Positions 50,808-61,253 of a stretch of 64,000 nucleotides of DNA are shown here, piece by piece (position 1 is the stretch's first letter; every line of letters begins with the position of its first letter). Below the pieces are notes generated by a model that had not been told where the DNA came from, ran no database searches, and saw only the letters and a list, made by a program, of their open reading frames with translations. A program made the position numbers and the translations under genes. This DNA is from Cliona cf. orientalis (lineage: Eukaryota > Porifera > Demospongiae > Clionaida > Clionaidae), in contig OZ005692.1 of the NCBI GenBank assembly GCA_963930775.1, forward strand, positions 10,707,029 through 10,771,028. The letters run 5' to 3'.

Positions 50808-51540
50808 CTGGGGGAAGAATTATAGGTGAGGTAAAGGGTCGTCATCAGTTGATTACCACTAGTGCCCAAGTCCAATTCCTGATCTTTAATAGCAAGCCGT
50901 ACCTTGGTAGAGCTCTATGTACACTGTATGACTGCTAGATCTAGCGGCTCGCGCACTGCAAATTCATAATATAATAATACATTATTAATTCTTGAGTCAT
51001 AAGTACCACCTTGCGATGTTCACAAAATTAAATTAATGAGAACACTCGATCATAATTTTATTGCCAGTAGACACCGTCCAGGACACATGCTCGTAAACTC
51101 GGACCCTGGTAGCTAACATTGACACACTGTGCAGAGAATGATGTGCACATCACATTATTGCTGTACTGTAAAATTTTGTCTACTGGTATTCTCCTTAGTA
51201 GCTACTATCAGTGTGAGCAAGGCAGGTGATGACCATATGTCAAAGTAAGAGTGATGTTATCATCACACACAGTCAGTCAGGATCCTGAGAGGAGAATGAG
51301 AGTCTGCATGGATACACTCCTGTAGTGGCTGTGATACATAGGGTTAACATTTTAATATCCCATGTAATAATATTATATAGCACTGACCAATACTACATAA
51401 TATCATTGTATAAATAAGAATTATAATACTGGATGACTACTGAATGTTACTTCATGCATGAATACACTCAATAGTTGTGCGACAACCACAATTATTTTGG
51501 GCCCTTCACTCTATCTACACCCCCTTTTACTCAATAATTC
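50808..51540. other. Region upstream of K8 with an exon 5 relic
   Basis: A diverged WDHD1 exon 5 relic (minus) lies at about 51205-51326. No other gene seen. Confidence 0.5.
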
Positions 51541-52035
51541 ACTATTGTTATTTACAAAATCAGGTACTTTTAATAAGGAATCCTGTGGTCATCATGTCAT
51601 TGTGATCTTGATAACCTCAGTTTCATGTACACCCCTTTTACTTTACTATTGTTATTTACAAAATCAGGTACTTTTAATAAGGAATCCTGTGGTCATCATG
51701 TCATTGTGATCTTGATAACCTCAGTTTCATGTACACCCCTTTTACTTTACTATTGTTATTTACAAAATCAGGTACTTTTAATAAGGAATCCTGTGGTCAT
51801 CATGTCATTGTGATCTTGATAACCTCAGTTTCATGTACACCCCTTTTACTTTACTATTGTTATTTACAAAATCAGGTACTTTTAATAAGGAATCCTGTGG
51901 TCATCATGTCATTGTGATCTTGATAACCTCAGTTTCATGTACACCCCTTTTACTTTACTATTGTTATTTACAAAATCAGGTACTTTTAATAAGGAATCCT
52001 GTGGTCATCACATCATTGTGATCTATGATAACCTT
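51541..52035 (+). repeat. 104-bp tandem repeat made of the kinase leader, upstream of K8
   Basis: Nearly five copies at an exact 104-bp period (the ATGTACACC core at 51625, 51729, 51833 and 51937). Each contains the leader elements aataaggaatcctgtggtca and ttcatgtacacccctttta found once before other kinases. Middle copies are almost identical, so the expansion is recent. The overlapping short open frames within are repeat artefacts. Confidence 0.9.
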
Positions 52036-52069
52036 TCATGTCCACCCCCTTTTACTTTATTAGTACTAG

Positions 52070-52112
52070 CAGGAGCTTATGAGCGCTGCGAAGCAGCGCT
52101 CATAAGCTCCTG
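52070..52112. mobile_element. 43-bp perfect hairpin with flanking duplication, just upstream of K8
   Basis: caggagcttatgagcgctgc and its exact complement are separated by gaa. The flanks repeat gtactag (52063-52069 and 52113-52119). No other kinase leader has it. It is either a minimal foldback element (hAT-like CAGG/CCTG ends) or a filled excision scar; in RNA it would be a very stable stem 34 nt before the start codon. Confidence 0.65.
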
Positions 52113-52146
52113 GTACTAGCTAGCTAGCTATAGCTATACAAGTGTC

Positions 52147-55047
52147 ATGGCAGAGAGAGCAACATTCACTGGGTTTGATCCCTACAAGCTGACTGGAGTT
52201 AGAGTGACAGATCAAGAACTGGGACATGGCTCCTATGCTACTGTGCTACAACTGGAGTACATGGGACTGAAATGTGCTGGCAAGAAGATCCACGAGGTGC
52301 TACTGAAACTAGGAGACAGTAGCTACTATGCTCGTAGATTTGAGGAAGAATGTCATCTACTCAGTCAAGTACGCCACCCCAACATTGTCCAGTTTCTGGG
52401 AGTCTACTTCCAGCAAGGAGTGCAAGCACCCATCCTAGTCATGGAGTTTCTCCCCACCAACCTCACCTCCTGCATTGAACGATACGGCATTCTCCCCAAG
52501 GAGATTAGCTACTCCATCTTTCATGATGTGGCTCTGGGCTTGTGCTACCTCCACAGCCAAACTCCTCCCATCATTCACCGAGATCTCTCTTCCAGCAATG
52601 TCCCCCTCACCCCCAACATGACGGCCAAGATCTCTGATCTGGGTGTGGCCAGAATATTCAATAAGTTGACCCCTCTACAGGTCAGTCGCATGACCCAGAC
52701 TCCTGGCACCCCTGCCTTCATGCCACCAGAGGTGATGGTAGCCAATCCCAAATACGACACAAGTGTTGATGAGTTCTCCTATGGCATTATGATGATCCAC
52801 ATGTTCAGTGGTCAATGGCCAGAGCCACAGGTTGGACCAAATCGTACTGCACCTGATGGTGGAATGACTCCAGTATCTGAAGCTGAGCGACGTGAGGTGT
52901 TCCTTCGAGCCATTGAAAATGATCATCCTCTGATGGACCTCATCCTTAAGTGCATCCACAACTACCCTCAGTCGAGGGCTCATGCCAGTGAGATTGTGGT
53001 ACGACTAGCAGAGATGGTGTTGCAGCTTCCTGCCTCCTTTGCCAACCAACTGGAAATGCTGAGACAAATTGAAGAAGATGGAAGGGAAATGCTGAGGCAA
53101 CTTGAAATAGTCGAGGAGGAGAAAAGAGCCTTGACTGAAGAGGGAGAGAGAAAGGACAGGGCTGTTCAGCAAAAAGAAAACCAGATCTCATCACTCAGAG
53201 AAGAAGTTAGAGCTAAGGAGGAACAAAAATCTAGAGAAATTGACCGACTAAAGCTAGCCCACTCCAGTGAACTTGAACAGCTCCAGCTGCAACTTAGAGA
53301 TATGAAAACTCAGAATCAATATACAAAAGCTGAAAATGAGGCTGAGATAGTAGAACTCAAATCTAAGTATTCTGCTTTGGAAACACAGATAGAGAATAAG
53401 ACCAAGATCTTACTTGAAGAAAGAGAGCAATCTGCAAGACAACTGAGAGAGGAACAAGAACAACACGAGATACAATTGAGAGATGAATAAGAACAACATG
53501 AGATACAGTCAAGAAAGGAAAGAGAACTTTTAGAGATTCAGCTAGCAAAAGAAAAAAAACAATTTGCTGAGGAGAGAGAAGCAAACAGAAAATTAATTTC
53601 AGATTTACAGTCGGATTTGTCAAGATCAAAATCAGAAATTACCACTCTTCAAGGTACTGTTTCAAGGCTGCAATCAGATATCACAGACAGGGATACTGTT
53701 ATTCAAATAAAAGAAGCTACTGACAAAAGAAAGGATTCTGAACTTGAAGCCAAGAGCAGAGCTCTAGGAGAGAAAGATGCAACTCTCTCAGCAATGAGTG
53801 AACAAATCACCAAAACAAGAGAATACCTGGCTACTAAGCAACAGGTGAGTAACTACCAACTATTTGCAGGCAGGTTGGTGAGTCCAAATTTTTTGTATGT
53901 GGAAATATGGTACAGGATTGATAAAATTAATTCATAGTGCATAAATTATTCCTGGTAAATATTAGCACCCCCAAAAATAGTTACCATAATGTGCACTACC
54001 TCTGGTTATCTTATTATACATGTATGCTTATGACACTTCATTTAAATAACATGTTGTGCATACATATGCATGTACTATAATATTATTATTATGATAATTT
54101 AGAGTCAGCAGGCAAGTATCATCTGGAAACAGCGTGCTAAGCTACCAATTGGATTATATAATGGAAATACTACAGTCATCAATGGCAAGGTATACTTAGG
54201 AGGAGGAAGTAATGAAAGCTATAATGATGATGGTGACTACATTGTCTACTGCTATGACCCATCACAAGACAAGTGGACCACTCTACCACCACTTCCTGTC
54301 AAACACTTTGGTCTGGGTCAAGTCAATGGCAAGCTAGTAACTGTTGGGGGAGAGAAGGATACTATGAATAAAACTAATGACGTATACATGTATGATGAAC
54401 GATCACAAAAGTGGAAGCAGACCATTCCTCCCATGCCAACAGCTAGACGGTACCCAGGTGTCTTGAGCCTCCAGTCAGCACTTGTAGTGGCAGGTGGACT
54501 TGCACTCAGTTACGTAGATGCAATCGAGATCTTCAAACCAGACACATCACAATGGTACAAAGCTGACCCACTACCAACAGCATGTTGTAATATATCACTA
54601 GTTGCTATTGGCAACATATGCTATGCACTTGGAGGAGACGATGGCTCACAGCTCAACCAAGCACTCTATGCCTCAGTTGATGATCTCCTTGACAATGCTG
54701 TACCAGCCAACCAGACCACCCACAGTGGTAGCAGTGACACTCAGTCAGCTTTGAAGACACTACCCAACACTCCAACTTATCGACCAGCTCCAGCCATGCT
54801 AGCTGGCAACCTCCTTGCTATAGGAGGGAATGAAACATCTAAAGAGGGATCAGCTGCTAAGAAGGAAGTCTACATGTACTCTCCCTCCACCAACTCCTGG
54901 ATCTACATCAGTGATCTACCTGCTCCACGATCTGCCACTGCAACTGCTGTTTTATTATCAGCAGTGGTCCTAGTGATTGGAGGCTGGGGTGGTGGATATG
55001 TGCGCAGAGTGAACACTGTGTACGAGGGTACACTTACGTTACTATGA
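52147..55047 (+). pseudogene. K8: kelch kinase, subfamily A, nonsense codon in the coiled coil
   Basis: Exon 1 is 52147-53844 (566 codons) and exon 2 is 54103-55047 (314 codons plus stop). A TAA at 53488-53490 replaces CAA in a duplicated EEQEQHEIQ heptad, so the product would be a 447-residue kinase plus partial coiled coil with no kelch domain. The frame is open again to the donor and through the whole kelch exon. The kinase motifs are intact except SSSN for SSNN in the catalytic loop, which keeps N151. The acceptor side of exon 2 differs (AGTCAGCAG for ACTCTTCAG). A truncated but functional kinase cannot be excluded. Confidence 0.86.
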
Positions 55048-55203
55048 CAATGTAATGTCACTGAACATGCAAGAGCACTCTCTTAAACTAATAGCCTTAC
55101 ACAACCATGTTTATCGTATGCTATATGTTAAATTTTAGTGTGCACTAGTTTCAAAATTTAATTCTAATGTGAATAGGTAAACAATTGCAATTATTAATTT
55201 TAA

Positions 55204-55712
55204 CGGGATCATCGGAAAATACCTAGTGGCCGTAAATCTGAAGTCAACGGCTGCGGCGTGCAGGGGATGAGTGTGAATATCGGTCCAGACTTGACCCCCG
55301 CGTTCACGGAGATCTGCAACGAACACGATCGCTGTTACGGAAGATGTGGAGCATCTAAGGAGCAATGCGATAGGGAATTTTCGCGAGAGATGAAGGAGTA
55401 TTGTGAGACACAGCGGAAACAGTCTACGGATCTGTATGAGAAGTGTCAAGGAATTGCTGCACTCTACACTACTGGAGTTGTGACGCTAGGGTGCTCATTC
55501 TACTTAGATGCTCAAAAGCAAGGATGCATCTGTGAACGTGACAGAAGCATGTTATGATCACAATACTGGTAGTTGCCACCTCATCGATTACTGTCAGTGT
55601 CCAGCGTAGAATAATAATGATCAGTGTGGACAGGTGAACTCGCAGGCTCCATGTAGACTCGTGACGGTGGCGAGAAATATGAGTAAAGATGCGAGGAACA
55701 TAGTTCTTTTGA
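55204..55712. pseudogene. Secreted phospholipase A2 copy broken by an internal inversion
   Basis: The mature domain lies on the plus strand (about 55207-55557, ending at a TGA) with CNEHDRCYGRCG, further Cys residues and DRSML at its end; it lacks the 4-nt insertion of the 41-kb copy. The signal-peptide segment (MLKRTMFLASLL...) lies on the minus strand at about 55626-55712. In the 41-kb copy both are on the minus strand and contiguous. The breakpoint falls between ctgtccac and gggatcat of that copy. One cysteine codon at the border (TGT) is changed to CGG. As arranged it cannot encode a secreted enzyme. Confidence 0.8.
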
Positions 55713-56349
55713 GCATCCAGATATTGATCTATCCATCTATTCGGAAAGGATCGTCATCCTTCCTAGCGAAATTAAAAACGATGACGTGTCATGCCCGCGT
55801 ACCGTTCCCTATCGCGCATGCGCAGTTATATGGGGACCATGGAACAGAAATCAGATTTATTGGAATGTGATAGCAATATAATATCATTAGCAGCTGCTGC
55901 GGTGACCAACGTGTCTACACTGGATGGCTACTGTTACTTCATGGCCTACATTAAGATACCGGTAAAATACCGTAGGTCGGGTTTTAATTGCGAGTATCTA
56001 TTAAAATTAATGCGAATTGCGAGTTTTTCTACGTTTCGCGATTAATAGACATAAACATTCACATATACTACAGTACAGTACGGGGTCGTCCATCGCAATT
56101 ATTGGATTCGCAATTTGACCTGACTTGACTAGAACGCAATTATTAAACTACGCAATTAAAATCCATCCTACGGTAGCTGTGGTTGTCATATGTGGTCATG
56201 ATCTATGACTAACAATTCACTATTGTTATTGATAACGTTATGAAAATAAGGAATGCTGTCATCATCACATGACCTAGTACTGTGTTTCATGTACACCTCT
56301 TTTACCTCACTAGTATACTGACTATTATACCTATAGCTATACAAGTGTC
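55713..56349. other. Upstream region of K9
   Basis: Closely similar to the K6 upstream region, including the same MITE. The kinase leader occupies roughly 56263-56349. No additional gene. Confidence 0.5.
55971..56173. mobile_element. MITE, CCGTAGGTCGGG family (K9 copy)
   Basis: Same family and same position relative to the kinase as 42472-42666, with TA flanks. Confidence 0.8.
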
Positions 56350-59141
56350 ATGGCTGCCAAAGCAGCTACAGCAACATTCACTGGGTTTGATCCCTACAAG
56401 CTGACTGGAGTTTGTGTGACAAATCGAGAGCTGGGACATGGCTCCTATGCTACTGTGCTAGAACTGGAGTATATGGGACTGAAATGTGCTGGCAAGAAGA
56501 TCCATGAACTGCTGCTAGAGCAGGGAGATGCCAGCTACACTGTTCGCAGATCTGAGGAAGAATGTCGTCTACTCAGTCAAGTACGCCACCCCAACATTGT
56601 CCAGTTTCTGGGAGTCTACTTCCAGCAAGGAGTGCGAGCACCCATCCTAGTGATGGAGTTTCTCCCCACCAACCTCACCTCCTGCATTGAGCAATATGGC
56701 ATTCTCCCAAAGGAGATCAGCTACTCCATCCTTCATGACGTGGCTCTGGGCTTGTGCTACCTCCACAGCCAAACTCCTCCCATCATTCACCGAGATCTCT
56801 CTTCCAACAATGTCCTCCTCACCCACAACATGACGGCCAAGATCTCTGATCTGGGTGTTGCCAGGATATTCAATAAGTTGACCCCTCTACAGGTCAGTCA
56901 CATGACCCAGACTCCTGGCACCCCTGCCTACATGCCACCAGAGGTGATGCTAGCCAACCCCAAATATGATGCAAGTGTTGATGAGTTCTCCTACGGTATT
57001 ATGATGATCCATACGTTCAGTGGTCAGTGGCCAGAGCCACAGGTTGGTCCGAGTCGAATTGAAGGAGGCAAACTGATTCCAGTAACAGAAGCTGAACGAC
57101 GTGAGAAATTTTTTGAAGCAATTGAAGATGGTCACCCTCTGATGGATCTCATTCACAGATGCAGCAATAATGACCCCCAGCTGAGACCACATGCTGGTGA
57201 GATTATTAGGCGAGTTAGTCGAGTAGCTACACAGTTTCCTGCCTCCTTTGCCAATCGACTAGAAATGTTGAGACAAATTGAAAAAGAGAGAAGGGAGAAG
57301 AGTGCTTTGACTGCGGAGGGAGAGAGAAAGGAATGCATTATTCAAGAAAAGAGTGATGAAATTTTGACACATAAAACAAAAATTCAAGCCATGAGTGAGG
57401 AGGGACACAGAAAAGATGGGATTATTCAACAAAAAGAAAGCCAAATTTTATTACTAAGAAAAGAAGCGCAGATTGAGAAGGATAAAAAAACTAGAGAAAT
57501 GGAGAGACTAAAGTTTTCTCACTCCACTGAAGTGGAACAGCTCCAGCTGCAATTTAGAGATATGAAGACTCAGAATCAATGTACAAAAGCTGAAAATGAG
57601 GCTGAGATAGTAGAACTCAAATCTAAGTATTCTGCTTTGGAAACTCAGATAGAGAATAAGACCAAGATCTTACTTGAAGAAAGAGAGCAATCTGCAAGAC
57701 AGCTGAGAAAGGAGCAAGAACAACATGAGATACAGCTGAGAAAGGAAAGAGAACGACTAGAGATTCAGCTAGCAAATGAAAAAGATGCTAATAAAAAATT
57801 AATGTCAGATGTTCAAGATTTACGATTGGATTTATCAAGGTCAAAATCAGGAAATACCACGCTTCAAGGTGCTGTTTCAAGGCTGCAATCAGATATTACA
57901 GATAAGGACACTGTTATTCAAATGAAAGAAGCTATCATTAAAAAAAAGATTCTGAACTTGAATTTAAGAGCAGAGCTCTAGGAGAGAAAGATGCAACTAT
58001 CTCAGCAATGAGTGAACAAATCACCAAAACAAGAGAGTACCTGGCTACTAAACAACAGGTGAATAGCTACTGAGATAATTAGTTGCAGGTATATTTTTTG
58101 TGATTAAAGTGGTGTAGCTTATAATATACAGTTGATGAACTTCAAAATTGCTGTAGTACTGTAACCTAATAGTTAATACATGCAATATACATAATAACAT
58201 TGTACTATGTGTTATTTTAGATTCTTCAGGCAAGAATCACCTGGAAACAGTGTGCTAACCTACCAGCCGGATTAAGTCATATGAAGACTACCGTCATCAA
58301 TGGCAAGGTCTACTATGGAGGAGGAGGAAGAGTAACTGATGATGCTAGGTACATTGTCTACTGCTATGACCCATCACAAGACAAGTGGACCACTCTACCA
58401 CCACTTCCTGTCAGTTGGTTTGGTCTGGGTCAAGTCAATGGCAAGCTAGTAGCTGTTGGGGGAATGAAGAAGAGTACTGGGAAAGAAACTAATGATATAT
58501 ACACAAATGATGAGCGATCTCGAAAGTGGAAGCAGACCATTCCTCCCATGCCAACAGCTAGATACTCCCTAGGTGTCTTGAGCCTCCAGTCAGCACTTGT
58601 AGTGGCAGGTGGAAACACACCATCACATGCAACTACAGTCGAGATCTTCAAACCAGACATATCACGGTGGTACAAAGCTGACCCACTACCAATAACTTGT
58701 TGCAACCTATCACTAGTTGGTATTGATAACACATGCTATGCACTAGGAGGATACAATGGCTCAGACCTCAACCAAGCACTCTATGCCTCAGTTGATGATC
58801 TCCTTGGCAATGCTGTACCAGCAAACCAGACAACCCATAGCAGTGACACTCAGTCAGCTTGGAAGACACTACCCAACACTCCAACCTATCGACCAGCTGC
58901 AGCCGTGCTAGCTGGCAACCTTCTTGCTATAGGAGGGAAAGAAACATCTAAAGGAGGAGCTGACATGAAGGAAGTCTACATGTACTCTCCCTCCTCCAAC
59001 TCCTGGGTCTATATCAGTGATCTACCTGCTCCACGATCTCACACTGCAGCTGCTGTTTTATCATCAACAGAGGTCCTAGTGATTGGAGGCTGGGATGATG
59101 GCAGAGTGAACACTGTGTACAAGGGTACACTTATACTATAA
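56350..59141 (+). pseudogene. K9: kelch kinase, subfamily B, 1-nt deletion at the end of the coiled coil
   Basis: Exon 1 is 56350-58058 and exon 2 is 58221-59141 (306 codons plus stop, open). The kinase domain is complete (GHGSYATV, CAGKK, HRDLSSNN, DLG, PPE). An A run at 57939-57948 has one base fewer than paralogs, shifting the frame and stopping at 57979-57981, about 25 codons before the donor. The lesion is in a homopolymer and could be a sequencing error; if so, the gene would encode about 876 residues. The C-terminal kinase lobe is of B type (PQLRPHAGEIIRRVSRVATQ). Confidence 0.85.
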
Positions 59142-59417
59142 CAATTTGTACTTGTACCATGCAAGAGCTGTCGGTTAAAGTGATACAACCTATATAGCTA
59201 CACACACCATATTTGCTATGTATAATTATGTATCGTCAGTTAATAATAATTGTCAGAGATACAAACATGCTACCATCACTAAGATGTATAGCATTGGGGC
59301 TGCATAGCCCTCCCCCCTCCCAAAAATCATCAGTCCATTGCCCTCCAAATTGTGCAACATTTCCCCCAATCCCCTTCTTTTCACCACTCATTGAATTTGA
59401 TTAGTATTTGGCTGCAC
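59142..59417. other. K9 3' spacer
   Basis: Same 3' flank as K4 (tttgtacttgtaccatgcaagag). No gene seen. Confidence 0.45.
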
Positions 59418-60588
59418 CTTATTTTGAAGAGACCATATCTTCACTGATCCATCACAGCAGGAAGAGGCCTGCAGTGGTAAATATTTATTATTATTTGAGC
59501 ATCTGTATAGAGAGACTCAAGGATACAGAAAAGTGTGCACGCCTTAAATTTCACACAGCATGCAAAATTAGCACTTCCTTTTCCACCCACAAGGTTAACT
59601 CACCAATAATTCCCCCCAGGGGGTCAAATTTCACCCAGAGCAGGGGGGCCTCGTGTCCGTGTAGGGTGTATGTCTTTGATGAGTCAGCAATCTCCACAAC
59701 TTTGATGGTGACCTCTGCTGACCCGGCAGCTAGGTGGGTGTGGCCAACACTGACATCCAGGCATGTGACTGGAGCCGTGAATCTCATTAAGATACCTTCA
59801 CATGATCCCTGAGAGAAATTCACATGTACACAAATTGAAGCTAGTTTAAGATGTACAATGAACAAAATTAGGAAAAGAGCCGGATATTTAGTTGCCCTAA
59901 AGTGACATTAGTCACATGATGCATGTGAAAAAAAATCATGCAATTCATCAAAACAGGTCTCTTACTACATAATTGTCATTTACGCGTTCCTAGCATTATC
60001 TTCATGCATGTGTATGGCATTATTCAGTATAGAGCAAAGATTACTACTGGCTTACATTAGTAGTGAATGCCTGTACAGTGTTGTCGTCCATTGCCACGGC
60101 AACGACATCAGCCCCGCCCCCTCCTCCTCCTCCTCTCGCTCGGCAGGTGCTGTGTAGCAGACGAGGCCAGTGAGTTTGGAGGAGACTGAGAACTCAGAAA
60201 CATCATCATCTTCAAGACCAACAAACGTACGCACATCACAGTCACTGCCACACGTCACTATGTGCCTGGGGGAAGATAACAAACAACATGGGCACAATTT
60301 TTGGGTGAGGTAAAGGGTCGTCACTTGTTGCCACCACTCCCAAGATTCTAGCAGCTTTCGAGAGCTCGTAGCGCAGACTGTGTAGTCAATAGATCATTAC
60401 GTTAGTCTATTCACTACTTTATATATTTAATAGAATAACAGTCGTAGAACCTCATATCTCTGTGATAGCCATGATTTTGATAGATCCTGTTCATGAGATA
60501 AAATGTGGACGTACCTTTTAGAGTTGAAGGTGAGATGAGTGGCGCCCTCCGAGTGAGCGTAGCGTCGGGAAGCAGGCTCACAACTCAT
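59418..60588 (-). pseudogene. WDHD1 exons 1-4, cassette 6 (decayed)
   Basis: Exon 1 is 60515-60588 (start and donor intact), exon 2 is 60056-60265 (4 bp shorter than cassette 1), exon 3 is 59604-59808 (one extra base near its 3' end) and exon 4 is 59418-59468 (open). Exon 2 leaves frame at the GAG run. All splice borders remain, so it could still be transcribed. Confidence 0.82.
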
Positions 60589-60869
60589 TTTAACCGTCTG
60601 ATCGTTCAGTCGGATGTGATAGCTGAACTCCAAACCCTTGCCTCCACATTCCCGCCAAAAATATAACAACCCTAGTCCAATTCCCGATCTCTAATACTCC
60701 ATTCCAGGGGAGGGCTTGTGCATAGCTTGCGCAATTGCCAATATCATGATTTAAGGTTGAAATCATAAAATTCAGACTTGAGATATATATTAAAAACACT
60801 TCGGAATCCATGTGACGTTTGTAGTGTACTTTCTAGTCTAGTAGTCTATAGCTAGCTAGATACTGTCAC
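60589..60869. other. Spacer between cassette 6 and the LTR
   Basis: It begins as the usual upstream flank of WDHD1 exon 1 and is cut by the retrotransposon. No gene seen. Confidence 0.45.
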
Positions 60870-61186
60870 TGTATTGTGCCGTGCACGCGGCAATGCAAGC
60901 GCAATGAAATAGAACTTTTATTAGTAACTCAACTGCACTCATACAACCATAGATACAACCAATTGACACAAAACAGCAGCTTAAATAGAAAACAGAGAAG
61001 TACAGAACATTCTAGAAGATACAACACTTACACGATTCACATACACTTAGAACTGTTACCAGACAGCTCACACACAGTACAACTTGACAAAGTTACACAA
61101 TACCTAAGAGATTAAACATGCAATTACAATTACATAAGTGTTACTTTAGCTAATTACAAATAATAATATTAATAACAAATACTACA
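60870..61186 (-). repeat. 3' LTR of a Ty3/Gypsy retrotransposon
   Basis: Read on the minus strand, a purine tract (complement of 61187-61199, aaggagggaggac) is followed directly by TGTAGTATTTG, and the LTR ends GCACAATACA at 60870. Length 317 bp. The expected target repeat would be the bases just left of 60870. The 5' LTR is outside the window. Confidence 0.75.
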
Positions 61187-61253
61187 GTCCTCCCTCCTTA
61201 GTTTACAACTTAACATAACAGAAATAATAATGACAAAACTTAATCAATAAACA

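Noticed and set aside
51625-52119. Four near-identical 60-62-residue open frames (MYTPFTLLLLF...)
   Set aside because: They are the 104-bp tandem repeat read in overlapping frames; no independent coding signal.
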